DNA of 12,232 nt from Sva-07 sp038321235. GTDB lineage: Bacteria > Actinomycetota > Acidimicrobiia > Acidimicrobiales > Ilumatobacteraceae. Position 1 is the stretch's first letter, and each line of letters starts with the position of its first letter. Location: NCBI GenBank assembly GCA_038321235.1, contig JBBQEU010000095.1:1-12232 (forward strand). Direction: 5' to 3'. Under the pieces are notes generated by a model. The model had not been told where the DNA came from. It did no database searches and saw only the letters and a program-made list of their open reading frames with translations. Position numbers and translations under genes: made by a program. Shown one piece after another: positions 1 to 6,966 of the stretch.

Positions 1-58
1 CATTCCGCAGCCTGGCCACACACCGACCGAGCAACTGCTCAGTCGTGGCGACGCTGGC

Positions 59-1375
59 GTGGTCGATTTCCGTATGGCGGAGCCTGCGACGCTTCGCCCT
101 GAGCCGCAACGCGCGCAGTCGACGAGCCCGGTCGTCGGGCCACCGGTCCCGTTCCGGATCGCAGTGATCGGAAGCGAGCCCACCGCCGTCGCGGCCGTGG
201 CTGCAACAGCGGATGGCGGAGATCTCGTCATCGAGGTACTCGACGACATCCGACCGGAGTGCCCGCTGTCGACGACCGTCACCGTCGGCTGCCCGACGCC
301 GGCGGACCGGCTTCGCACTCTCCAGGCTCGCGGCGCGGTCGATGCTGTGGTGATCGCGGTGGGACCTGTCGAGGACGCCGACCTCGAGCCTCGGAGCGCT
401 GCGGTCGATTCCGGTTCGGCACTGGTGGATTTCGGAGCCTCGCAAGTCGCTGCCTCGAGCGCTCTCGAAGCGCTGGTCGCCGACGCCTGGAATGCTGACA
501 TCGGCGTCGTGCTCTACTCGACCGGGAAGCGGTTCGCCGCCTTCGACCAGCAACTCGTCGAACTCGCCTTTGCTGCGCCGTCCATTCGCTCCGTCGTTCG
601 AACCGAGACGGAATTGGCGTCGGCCGTACGCCTTCGGGCACGCGCCGATGGCCGGTCGAACGGTGGCGGACCCGTGGACGACCGCGCGTTGAGGGTGCTC
701 GTCGTCGGTGACTCGACATCGCTCACCCTGGCGATGGCGTTGAGCGACGGCAGCGACGGTCGACTCGACGTCCTGTGGGCAGGCGCGAACGGCTGCCCGC
801 TCGCTGCGGTCGAGGCGACCCGCACATCGTCCGACGATGAGTGGACGACGGCGTCGTGTGAGCCGTACGAGACCAAGCTGCCACCCCTGCTCGCATCGTT
901 CGCGCCGCAGGCGTTGCTGGTCGTGTCCGGACCGATCGAGCTCGCCGAGCACCGATTCGCCGGCGATCCGACCGCCCGGGTTGCGGGCGATGCGGCATTC
1001 CTCGGAGCGCGCGATGCGGCAATCGAGTCGCTCGCCGAGTTGACCCACGGTGACGTCCCGATCCTGGTCGCCGACATGCCTGCGATACACACAGGTCTGT
1101 TCTCGTCGCGCGAGATGACGAGACCTGCCCGGCTCGACGCGCTCAACGATCAGATCGACACATGGGACCGTGGGTCATCCCAGATCACCCGCTTTGCGTA
1201 TCGCGACACACTGGAACTTGCCGAATCGACGCCCGGTGTGTTGCGCAGCGACGGTGTCCATCCTGATGCCGGTCCGCTGCAGGAGCTCACGCGTTCGGTG
1301 TACGTCGACCGAGTGGTCGAGTTGTCCGGCAGGGTTCGAGCAGAACTCGACGCGGCCAAGGCGCTCAGCGGCTGA
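59..1375 (+). CDS. Two-domain SGNH/GDSL-hydrolase-like protein
   Basis: A 438-residue protein whose C-terminal half is an SGNH-hydrolase domain: block I is LVVGDST (nucleophile Ser219), a Gly/Asn turn is AGANGCPL (241-248), and the catalytic Asp/His block is DGVHPD (Asp398, His401). The usual GxND block III is replaced by VVSGPIE (288-294), as in divergent SGNH domains attached to acyltransferases. Residues 33-182 look like a degenerate copy of the same fold: AVIGSEPT aligns with VVGDST (Ser becomes Glu40), RPECPL with GANGCPL, and VVIAVGPVE with LVVSGPIE. This first copy has no DxxH block. By family, the protein may act on an ester or O-acyl group; the substrate is unknown. No signal peptide or membrane segment is visible. 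The frame is open to the left edge of the window, so the true start may lie upstream; ATG at 74 is another candidate. No ribosome binding site is seen before either start. The larE gene follows after 29 bases. Confidence 0.68.
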   Translation: MVDFRMAEPATLRPEPQRAQSTSPVVGPPVPFRIAVIGSEPTAVAAVAATADGGDLVIEVLDDIRPECPLSTTVTVGCPTPADRLRTLQARGAVDAVVIAVGPVEDADLEPRSAAVDSGSALVDFGASQVAASSALEALVADAWNADIGVVLYSTGKRFAAFDQQLVELAFAAPSIRSVVRTETELASAVRLRARADGRSNGGGPVDDRALRVLVVGDSTSLTLAMALSDGSDGRLDVLWAGANGCPLAAVEATRTSSDDEWTTASCEPYETKLPPLLASFAPQALLVVSGPIELAEHRFAGDPTARVAGDAAFLGARDAAIESLAELTHGDVPILVADMPAIHTGLFSSREMTRPARLDALNDQIDTWDRGSSQITRFAYRDTLELAESTPGVLRSDGVHPDAGPLQELTRSVYVDRVVELSGRVRAELDAAKALSG

Positions 1376-1392
1376 CGGGTGGCCCGTCGCGG

Positions 1393-1398
1393 CATACT
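1393..1398 (+). promoter_or_regulatory. Putative -10 box for leaderless larE
   Basis: CATACT ends 6 bases before the GTG start of larE. It keeps the key A at position 2 and T at position 6. There is no Shine-Dalgarno sequence between it and the start, so transcription could begin on the start codon. The -35 region is not convincing. If real, larE has its own promoter even though it lies only 29 bases after the SGNH gene. Confidence 0.4.
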
Positions 1399-1404
1399 GC
1401 GGCA

Positions 1405-2238
1405 GTGATCCTGTCGCAGCCCGAGTTCGATGCCTCCGACGTCGCTTCACCCCTCGCGGCCAAGCTGGTGGTGCTCGAGGCCGAGCTGCGTCGGCTCGGC
1501 CGGGTCGTCGTCGCGTTCAGCGGGGGTGCCGACTCGGCGTTCCTGGCAGCGGCTGCCACGAGGGTGCTCGGCGCCGAGCGAGCGCACGCCGTGACCGCGG
1601 TCTCGCCGTCGTTGGCCGGAGACGAGGAAGTCGATTGCCGTGCACTGGCGACCGAGTGGGGTCTGCGCTGGACGCCGGTGGTGACCGACGAGATGGAGCG
1701 CGCCGCGTACCGGCTGAACGACGTCGACCGCTGCTATCACTGCAAGGCCGAACTGATGGACGTGGTCGGCCCGATCGCCGCCGCCGAAGGAGCAACCGTG
1801 GTGCTCGGCGTCAACGTCGACGACCTCGGTGACCATCGACCCGGCCAACGAGCAGCATCCGAGGCGGGCGCCGAGTTCCCGCTCGTGGCGGCGGGCTTCA
1901 CGAAAGCGGAGGTTCGCGACGCATCGCGAGCGTTGGGCCTGCGCACCTGGGACAAGCCGGCAGCGGCGTGCCTTGCCAGCCGTATCCCGTACGGCACCGA
2001 GGTGTCGGTCGAGATCCTCGGTCGGGTGGATCGAGCGGAGGCGGCCCTGCATCGACTCGGCTTCGCCCAGGTCCGGGTGCGCCACTACGGCGACACGGCG
2101 CGCATCGAGGTCGAACTCGGCCAGTTGCCGAGAGTTCTCGCCGATCGCGAGGCGATCGTGGCAGTGGTGCTGGGTGCCGGATACCGCTACGTCACGGTCG
2201 ATCTCGAGGGCTTCCGCACCGGCAACCTCAACGGCTGA
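1405..2238 (+). CDS. larE: ATP-dependent sacrificial sulfur transferase LarE
   Basis: A 277-residue PP-loop ATPase of the LarE family, close to the usual length. In the known pathway LarE adenylates the carboxylates of pyridinium-3,5-biscarboxylic acid mononucleotide and inserts sulfur, a step in making the nickel-pincer cofactor of lactate racemase and relatives. The PP-loop is SGGADS (39-44). The family block with GVNVDDLGDHRPGQRA covers 135-150. The ACLASRIPYG motif (188-197) carries Cys189, which appears to match the conserved cysteine that donates sulfur in single-cysteine LarE proteins. Cys110 and Cys113 form a CxxC in RCYHCK, so this could instead be a multi-cysteine type, possibly binding an iron-sulfur cluster; that is inference. 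The C-terminus VDLEGFRTGNLN is typical. The GTG start fits the upstream -10 box, and residues before about 20 are not conserved family sequence. LarB, LarC and a lactate racemase are not in the window, so the client enzyme is unknown. Confidence 0.93.
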   Translation: MILSQPEFDASDVASPLAAKLVVLEAELRRLGRVVVAFSGGADSAFLAAAATRVLGAERAHAVTAVSPSLAGDEEVDCRALATEWGLRWTPVVTDEMERAAYRLNDVDRCYHCKAELMDVVGPIAAAEGATVVLGVNVDDLGDHRPGQRAASEAGAEFPLVAAGFTKAEVRDASRALGLRTWDKPAAACLASRIPYGTEVSVEILGRVDRAEAALHRLGFAQVRVRHYGDTARIEVELGQLPRVLADREAIVAVVLGAGYRYVTVDLEGFRTGNLNG

Positions 2239-2287
2239 GCCGAGGTCTGTCCGGTCGTCCGACTACGGCCACCGGCCCGGCCGGCCA

Positions 2288-2293
2288 TATCGT
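2288..2293 (+). promoter_or_regulatory. Putative -10 box for leaderless LLM oxidoreductase gene
   Basis: TATCGT ends 8 bases before the ATG at 2302, with no Shine-Dalgarno sequence between them. This suggests a leaderless or nearly leaderless transcript. The 63-base gap after larE also holds a GC-rich stretch with CCGGCCCGGCCGG just upstream of the hexamer; no clear -35 is seen. Confidence 0.4.
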
Positions 2294-2301
2294 TCGGCGC
2301 C

Positions 2302-3345
2302 ATGAAGCTCTCGATGTCGATCAACTACTCCGGCGACTTCCATGCAGACGTGGACAAGGTCGTCGAGCTCGAGAAGGCCGGCCTCGACGTGGTCTGGGTG
2401 CCCGAGGCGTACAGCTTCGATGCCGTGTCGCAGATGGGCTTCCTGGCGGCGAAGACCTCCACGATCGAGATCGGATCGGGGATCCTCAACGTGTTCTCGC
2501 GCACTGCCACGTGTATGGCCCAGACGGCGGCCGGTCTCGACTACGTGTCCAACGGCCGTTTCATCCTCGGGCTCGGCGCCTCCGGTCCGCAGGTGATCGA
2601 GGGGTTCCACGGGGTGCCCTACGACAAGCCGATGCCCCGAATCCGCGACTACATCAACGTGTGCCGGATGACGTGGCGGCGCGAGAAGGTGATCTACGAC
2701 GGCCCGACCACGAAGATCCCGCTACCCGACGGTGAGGGCACCGGCCTCGGCAAACCGTTGAAGCTGATCAACCATCCTGTGCGCGAGAACATCCCGATCT
2801 TCTGGGCGAGCCTGATGGGTCAGTCGGTGAAGAACACCGCGAAGTACGCCGACGGTTGGCTCCCGATCTTCTTCGATCCCGACAAGTTCCAGTCGGTGTG
2901 GGGCGATGACCTGAAGGCCGGCACGGCCGAGCGCGATCCCGATCTGGGGCGCCTCCAGATTTCCGCCGGCGGGATGGTGGCGATCGGTGACGAGCTCACC
3001 GGTGACGCGCAGCAGCGAATACTCGACTTCGCCCGTCCGAACGCTGCGCTGTACATCGGTGGGATGGGCGCCCGCGACAAGAACTTCTACAACACGATCT
3101 GTCAGCGCTACGGCTACGTCGACGAGGCCGCCGAGATCCAGGATCTCTACCTGTCCGGCAAGAAGGACGAGGCAGCCGCCGCGGTTCCCGGCGAGCTGCT
3201 CGAGAAGTCGAACCTCGTCGGCCCGGCCGGGTACGTGAAAGAGCGCATCGCGGCCTTCGAGGAGGCCGGCGTCACTCACCTCTCGGTGAACCCCGTCGGC
3301 GCCGACGCCGTCAAGACGATCGACCAGCTCAAGTCGCTCCTCTGA
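2302..3345 (+). CDS. LLM-class F420-dependent oxidoreductase
   Basis: A 347-residue luciferase-like monooxygenase-fold protein, a single TIM-barrel domain of normal family length. Family features include the first strand KLSMSINYSG, the VVWVPEAYSFDAVSQMGFLA block (30-49, helping form the cofactor pocket), TSTIEIGSGILNVFSRT (52-68), GRFILGLGASGPQVIEGFHG (85-104), and the late block ENIPIFWASLMGQSVKNTAKYADGWLP. The overall pattern resembles the mycobacterial Rv3520c-type subgroup that uses deazaflavin F420; use of F420 rather than FMN is inferred from family, not visible. The substrate is unknown. Rv3520c lies in the cholesterol-catabolism region of Mycobacterium tuberculosis, which is mildly suggestive given the Hsd4A/Hsd4B-like pair further on. 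No signal peptide, so cytoplasmic. It is 63 bases after larE with its own putative promoter, and ends at a convergent junction with a long dyad. Confidence 0.92.
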   Translation: MKLSMSINYSGDFHADVDKVVELEKAGLDVVWVPEAYSFDAVSQMGFLAAKTSTIEIGSGILNVFSRTATCMAQTAAGLDYVSNGRFILGLGASGPQVIEGFHGVPYDKPMPRIRDYINVCRMTWRREKVIYDGPTTKIPLPDGEGTGLGKPLKLINHPVRENIPIFWASLMGQSVKNTAKYADGWLPIFFDPDKFQSVWGDDLKAGTAERDPDLGRLQISAGGMVAIGDELTGDAQQRILDFARPNAALYIGGMGARDKNFYNTICQRYGYVDEAAEIQDLYLSGKKDEAAAAVPGELLEKSNLVGPAGYVKERIAAFEEAGVTHLSVNPVGADAVKTIDQLKSLL

Positions 3346-3358
3346 TCCAGCCGCGGTC

Positions 3359-3417
3359 CCCCGATTTGTGTCAGCACCAACACCGAAATCGATACTCGGC
3401 GCTGACACGAATCGGGG
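3359..3417. terminator. Long inverted repeat at convergent junction (LLM gene / VWA gene)
   Basis: The left arm CCCCGATTTGTGTCAGC (3359-3375) and right arm GCTGACACGAATCGGGG (3401-3417) pair over 17 positions with one T-G wobble (3367/3409). The loop is 25 bases and contains an ATCGAT palindrome. It starts 13 bases after the LLM stop codon, and the minus-strand VWA gene ends at 3501 facing it, so it could end transcription from both sides. There is no U-tract, so factor-independent termination is not certain. A repeat-family or protein-binding role is the alternative. Confidence 0.5.
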
Positions 3418-3420
3418 TGC

Positions 3421-3472
3421 TCCTGCTTGGGTCGGCGACGAGGCAGGATTCGCGCCTGTGTGCTGACACAAA
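3421..3472. repeat. Second stem-loop plus third copy of the dyad half-site
   Basis: TCCTGC (3421-3426) and GCAGGA (3443-3448) form a smaller stem, extendable to 8 pairs with one wobble. Immediately after it, GCTGACACAAA (3462-3472) repeats 11 bases of the complement of the left arm of the preceding dyad exactly. The left arm at 3359-3375 could therefore pair with either copy. Preceded by TGTGT, this half-site also makes a 5-bp mini hairpin with ACACA (3466-3470). Confidence 0.4.
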
Positions 3473-3500
3473 CGGCGGCGGCTCCTCTGACTCGGGAACC

Positions 3501-4481
3501 TCAGACCATGCCGCGCAGCCACCACAGGCTGAGCGCCCAGGCGAGGCCGAGGCACAGGAACGCTGCGAGCGCCCACTGCCAGGTGAGTTCGGTGATGATC
3601 TCGATCGGGTCGCCGATCGTTTCACCGAGCGACTCGGCGATCTGGTCGTAGGCGCTGGCCAACTCGTCGCCGGTTCGTGCCTCGAATGCCTGACCGCCGG
3701 TGGTTTCGGCGACGAGCTCGAGGTCGGCTGGCCGCACGGGGACCGGCACGATCTCGCCGGTCTCCGGGTCCTGGATCGAGCCATCCTCGGTCCCGAACGC
3801 GATCGTGTAGACGGGGATACCGGCTTCGGAGGCCTCGGCCGCTCCATCGGAAGTGAGGCTGCCGACGGTGGTCTCGCCGTCGCTCAACAGCACGATCACC
3901 CCGGGAGGAAGTTCCGACTCGTCGTTCGGGTCGGCGGCATTGACGAGCAGCCTCGTGCCGGCGGACAGCGCATCGCCGATCGCCGTCGACTCGGCCAGCT
4001 CGAGATTGTCGATGCCGCGCAGCATCGTCGCTCGGTCGAGAGTGGGGTCGACGTCGACGCTGACCGACCCGGAGAACCCGATCAACCCGACCTCGACTCC
4101 AGGGTCGACCAGATCGACGAAATCGCGAGCCGCCTGCTGGGCTGCCTCGAAACGACGTGGTTCGACGTCGTCGGCCATCATCGACAGCGACACGTCGAAC
4201 AGCACGAGGATGCGTCCTTCGGTGGTGGTGTTCTCGGTGGTCCGCTCGACGGGCCTGGCCACGGCGACCACGGCGAACGCCAAGCCGAGCAACTGCAAGC
4301 CCGCGACCACGTGACGGCGCCACCGTGGGCGTTTCGGGGCGACCTTGCCGAGCAGGTCGACCTGCGTGAAGCGCACCGTGGCTGCCTTGCGCCAGCGCAG
4401 CACCACCACGTACAGCACGGCGAGGCCCGCCACGAGCAGCAGTAGCCACAGCCGACCAGGAGCGAGGAAGTCGGTACTCAT
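3501..4481 (-). CDS. Membrane-anchored VWA-domain protein (BatA-like)
   Basis: A 326-residue BatA-type protein. Two N-terminal membrane segments (about 9-28 and 57-76) precede a von Willebrand factor A domain (about 90-285), and a last membrane helix lies at about 301-322. The VWA domain probably faces outside the cytoplasm between helices 2 and 3. The metal-ion site is complete: DVSLS (Asp96, Ser98, Ser100), Thr166 in ESTAIGDAL, and Asp201 in LLSDGE. Such proteins bind partner proteins through a Mg2+-dependent site and work with MoxR ATPases; the client is unknown. Its ATG overlaps the DUF58 stop as ATGA, so translation is probably coupled; there is no strong ribosome binding site. It is the last gene of the MoxR-DUF58-VWA operon. 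The further batB, batC, batD or batE genes known from some other phyla are absent: a convergent junction follows directly. Confidence 0.93.
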   Translation of the reverse strand: MSTDFLAPGRLWLLLLVAGLAVLYVVVLRWRKAATVRFTQVDLLGKVAPKRPRWRRHVVAGLQLLGLAFAVVAVARPVERTTENTTTEGRILVLFDVSLSMMADDVEPRRFEAAQQAARDFVDLVDPGVEVGLIGFSGSVSVDVDPTLDRATMLRGIDNLELAESTAIGDALSAGTRLLVNAADPNDESELPPGVIVLLSDGETTVGSLTSDGAAEASEAGIPVYTIAFGTEDGSIQDPETGEIVPVPVRPADLELVAETTGGQAFEARTGDELASAYDQIAESLGETIGDPIEIITELTWQWALAAFLCLGLAWALSLWWLRGMV

Positions 4482-5488
4482 CGGCCGATCCCGTCGCCCC
4501 GAACCGCCTGCACCCGGCGGCGCTGTGTGTGCTGCACGATGGCGCCGAGCCAGTCGCCGTCGGTCGACAGTTCGATCACGTCGGCTCGCGACCGACCGAG
4601 CGCATCGGAGCGGCGGTTGCGTTCATCGGCGGCGGCGGCGGCGAATCGCTCCTGCACCTTGGCGGTCACTCGTACCTCGCGTGTCGCGCCCGTGGAAGGA
4701 TCGACCAACTCGACCAGCCCGATCGGCGGGACGTCGTGCTCGCGTGGATCATGCACCGTGATCGCCAGCAGGTCGTGTCGCAGGCTGAGTCGGGCGAGCG
4801 CGGGCTGCCATTCGTCGCCGCGGAAGTCGCTGATCACGGCCACGAACCCGCGGCGGTGGGCGATGGCGCCGACTCGATCGATCGCGCCGGCGAGGTCGGC
4901 GTGGCCGAGCCCTTCGGACGCCGGCGGGGCGCTGAGCAGCGACAGAACCGCCCGCACCTGATTCGAGCCCGAGCGAGGTGGCACGACGTGGATCGACGGG
5001 CCGGCGACGAGCACGGCCCCGAGACGGTTCTGATTGCGGGCGGTGAGGAATCCGATGCACGCCGCTGCAGCGGTGGCGACCTGCGCCTTGTCATTGGCGA
5101 CCGTGCCGAACTGCATGGTGGCCGATACGTCGACGACCAGCCAGGCGGTGAGGTCGCGGTCGGCGATCTGTTCACGCACGTGGGTCTCCTGCGTGCGTGC
5201 CGTGATGTTCCAATCGATGCGGCGCACGTCGTCGCCCGGCTGATACAGCCGTGACTCGCCGGGCTCGGAACCGTGACCGGGTGTGAGTCCCTGGTAGTGC
5301 CCGTGTAACACGCCATCGAGGCGTCCCGTGATCGTGAGTTCCAGCGTGCGCAGTAGTTCGGCGACGGTTTCGGTCGGCGGGCCGGCCGCCCAACCGCCAC
5401 CAGAGGCAGCCGCCGGGGCCCAGGGAGCAGAAGAACTCGCCGCGGCGGCGGCCGACGGCGACACGCTCGCCGGACCCAGTGTTGCCAC
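4478..5488 (-). CDS. DUF58 domain-containing protein
   Basis: With GTG at 5488 the protein has 336 residues. An Ala/Ser/Gly-rich, probably disordered stretch (7-37) is followed by the DUF58 signature at about 72-115: GSEPGESRLYQPGDDVRRID, W93, then TART and the VREQIADRDL block. After it comes a VWA-like fold with DVSAT (Asp120, Ser122, Thr124) and ISDF (Asp221), so a metal site is plausible. There is no membrane helix, so it is likely cytoplasmic or held at the membrane by partners. DUF58 proteins are the standard companions of MoxR ATPases; their biochemical role is poorly known. The frame stays open another 108 codons into MoxR, but that stretch is Arg/Pro-rich shadow sequence. GTG 5488 sits 2 bases after the MoxR stop and 8 bases after GAGG, so I choose it. 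Its stop overlaps the VWA start. Confidence 0.93.
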   Translation of the reverse strand: MATLGPASVSPSAAAAASSSAPWAPAAASGGGWAAGPPTETVAELLRTLELTITGRLDGVLHGHYQGLTPGHGSEPGESRLYQPGDDVRRIDWNITARTQETHVREQIADRDLTAWLVVDVSATMQFGTVANDKAQVATAAAACIGFLTARNQNRLGAVLVAGPSIHVVPPRSGSNQVRAVLSLLSAPPASEGLGHADLAGAIDRVGAIAHRRGFVAVISDFRGDEWQPALARLSLRHDLLAITVHDPREHDVPPIGLVELVDPSTGATREVRVTAKVQERFAAAAADERNRRSDALGRSRADVIELSTDGDWLGAIVQHTQRRRVQAVRGDGIGR

Positions 5489-5490
5489 GG

Positions 5491-6531
5491 TCAGATCCTC
5501 GCGGCGCCGATGCCGAACGCGTCGTTCGGTTTCGGCGACACCCACGTGGCAGGCACCGTCGCCAGGATCCGTTGCACGACGTGGTCCGTTGTGATGTCGC
5601 GGGCGAGTGCGTCGTAGGTGAGCAGCAGGCGGTGGCGCAGGATCTCCGGGGCGAGATCGAACACGTCCTGTGGGGTCGTGTAGGAGCGGCCGCGCATCAA
5701 TGCCAGTGCTCGAGCGCCGCGCACCAGGTTGAGCGACGCGCGAGGGCTGGCCCCGAGGCCGATCACCGTCGACAGGTCGCCGAGTCCGAAGCGTCCAGGA
5801 TTGCGGGTGCACTGCACGAGGTCGACGGCATACTGCGACACCGAGCGGTCGACGAAGACGGTGTCGGCGCGCTGCTGGAGGGAGATCAACTCGTCCAGCG
5901 TGATCACTTGGCTCGGAACCGGTGCGCTGATGCTCATCCGATCGATGATCGTGAGCTCCTCGTCGGGAGTGGGGTAGTCGAGGACGATCTTCATCATGAA
6001 GCGGTCACGCTGGGCGTCGGGAAGTTGATACACGCCCTCTGACTCGATCGGGTTCTGAGTGGCGACGACGAAGAACGGGTTCGGTGCTGCGTGGGTGATG
6101 CCGCCGATGGTGACCTGCTGTTCGGCCATCACTTCGAGCAGAGCGGACTGCACCTTCGCCGGCGCCCGGTTGATCTCGTCGGTGAGCAGGAAGTTGACGA
6201 ACACGGGGCCGAACTCGACGTCGAATGTCTCGCTGCTGGCCCGGTAGATGCGGGTTCCGGTGATGTCCGACGGCAACAGGTCGGGCGTGAACTGGATGCG
6301 GGCGAATGTGCCGCCGACCACGTCGGCGAGGGTTTCCGCCGCCAAGGTCTTCGCCAGGCCGGGGACCGACTCGAGGAGGCAGTGGCCGCGGCACAGCACG
6401 CCGACCAACAGTCGTTCGAGCAGTCGGGTCTGGCCGACCATCACCTTGCGGAGTTCGAAGAAGATCTTCTCGAACGTCTCGGCGGTCTGGCGGTCGTCGG
6501 CAGGCGCGTGGGGCTGATCGCTGTCGGTCAT
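5491..6531 (-). CDS. MoxR-family AAA+ ATPase
   Basis: A 346-residue AAA+ ATPase of the MoxR family, of usual length. The Walker A is ESVPGLAKT (54-62, Lys61, Thr62); the first Gly of the textbook pattern is Ser here, a change MoxR proteins appear to tolerate. The Walker B is LLTDEINRAP (115-124), sensor 1 is VVATQNPIE (155-163), arginine-finger candidates lie in DAQRDRF (172-178), and sensor 2 is GASPRAS (260-266). MoxR proteins form ring-shaped chaperones that act with VWA proteins on metal insertion or complex assembly; here the partners are the DUF58 and VWA products encoded just downstream. I start at ATG 6531 (MTDSDQPHAP); the frame could begin 17 codons earlier, but that extension is Arg-rich and would overlap the likely promoter. 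It is the first gene of the operon and diverges from the small gene at 6612. Confidence 0.95.
   Translation of the reverse strand: MTDSDQPHAPADDRQTAETFEKIFFELRKVMVGQTRLLERLLVGVLCRGHCLLESVPGLAKTLAAETLADVVGGTFARIQFTPDLLPSDITGTRIYRASSETFDVEFGPVFVNFLLTDEINRAPAKVQSALLEVMAEQQVTIGGITHAAPNPFFVVATQNPIESEGVYQLPDAQRDRFMMKIVLDYPTPDEELTIIDRMSISAPVPSQVITLDELISLQQRADTVFVDRSVSQYAVDLVQCTRNPGRFGLGDLSTVIGLGASPRASLNLVRGARALALMRGRSYTTPQDVFDLAPEILRHRLLLTYDALARDITTDHVVQRILATVPATWVSPKPNDAFGIGAARI
5497..5500 (-). promoter_or_regulatory. Ribosome binding site deciding the DUF58 start
   Basis: On the minus strand GAGG lies inside the last codons of MoxR, 8 bases before the GTG at 5488. It supports this start over the much longer open frame and fits translational coupling with MoxR. 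Confidence 0.55.
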
Positions 6532-6540
6532 TGCCCGACG

Positions 6541-6546
6541 ACGGTA
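6541..6546 (-). promoter_or_regulatory. Putative -10 box of the MoxR operon
   Basis: Minus-strand TACCGT ends 9 bases before the ATG at 6531, with no Shine-Dalgarno sequence between. The transcript would have a leader of only a few bases. No good -35 is visible at the normal distance. Confidence 0.35.
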
Positions 6547-6599
6547 GCGGTGCACAGGCATTCGACCGGTGCGGCGGGGCATCTCTCACCGACTTCTCG

Positions 6600-6605
6600 T
6601 ATTCT
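6600..6605 (+). promoter_or_regulatory. Putative -10 box for leaderless small gene
   Basis: TATTCT ends exactly 6 bases before the GTG at 6612. No Shine-Dalgarno sequence fits in between, so a leaderless transcript is likely. It is one half of an 80-base divergent control region shared with the MoxR operon. Confidence 0.5.
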
Positions 6606-6611
6606 GGGTGG

Positions 6612-6965
6612 GTGGCCGAACCATTCGATGACAGCGCTGCTCGCGGGTCCGATCCCGGTCGTGCACTCGACGCGGAGCTCGCGGCGAGCATCGACGTCGC
6701 CCGCATCGAGGCCGAGGAGGCCGTGGCCGCTCGCCGGCGGTCGATGATCGAGGCCGGTCGTCGCAAGGGTGGGTTGTTGGGAGCAGCGACCGCCGGAGCG
6801 ATGATCGGCCTCCGTGACATCTACGAGGGTCCGCCGAAGGAGGACGACATCGTGATCGTCTCCGAGGCGCCAGGCGAACCGGAGGACATCGACGTCGACG
6901 GCATCACGGGTCGTGTCGCCGATGTCGACTTCTGGGCCCCGCCGCCCCACGACCCCCGCGCCTGA
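6612..6965 (+). CDS. Small protein of unknown function (117 aa)
   Basis: I do not recognise a named family. The GTG start follows a -10-like TATTCT, and the frame has the strong GC third-position bias of its neighbours. The 117-residue product has three parts: an acidic, probably helical N-terminal half rich in Ala, Glu and Arg (20-52); a short apolar Gly/Ala run GGLLGAATAGAMIGL (53-67), too short for a convincing membrane helix; and an acidic tail with PPKEDDIVIVSEAPGEPEDI (74-93), ending VDFWAPPPHDPRA. The frame remains open upstream, but that part overlaps the MoxR 5' end on the other strand and looks like shadow sequence. It diverges from MoxR and faces the flavoprotein gene across a hairpin. 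A link with the MoxR module is possible only by position. Confidence 0.72.
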   Translation: MAEPFDDSAARGSDPGRALDAELAASIDVARIEAEEAVAARRRSMIEAGRRKGGLLGAATAGAMIGLRDIYEGPPKEDDIVIVSEAPGEPEDIDVDGITGRVADVDFWAPPPHDPRA

Positions 6966-6966
6966 C

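Noticed and set aside
3..167. Frame open from the window edge to a TGA at 165-167, possible tail of an upstream gene
   Set aside because: Its translation is Arg/Ser-rich shadow-like sequence after about residue 28 and overlaps the start of the SGNH gene by about 100 bases; no motif supports it.
2265..2285. GC-rich CCGGCCCGGCCGG as a larE terminator
   Set aside because: Arms are short, there is no U-tract, and it overlaps the likely promoter region of the next gene.
3381..3390. Shared 10-mer CACCGAAATC with 10309-10318, possible common repeat family
   Set aside because: It sits in the loop of one element and in the arm of the other, and the surrounding sequence does not align, so it may be chance.
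3366..4445. Long plus-strand open frame of 359 codons
   Set aside because: It lies antisense to the VWA gene, has no family motifs or ribosome binding site, and is a GC-rich shadow of a clear gene.
5489..5812. 108-codon N-terminal extension of the DUF58 frame
   Set aside because: It overlaps MoxR coding sequence in another frame, is Arg/Pro-rich, and a better start with a ribosome binding site exists at 5488.
6091..6747. Plus-strand open frame of 218 codons across MoxR and the small gene
   Set aside because: It is antisense to MoxR motifs and then out of frame with the small gene; no domain is visible.
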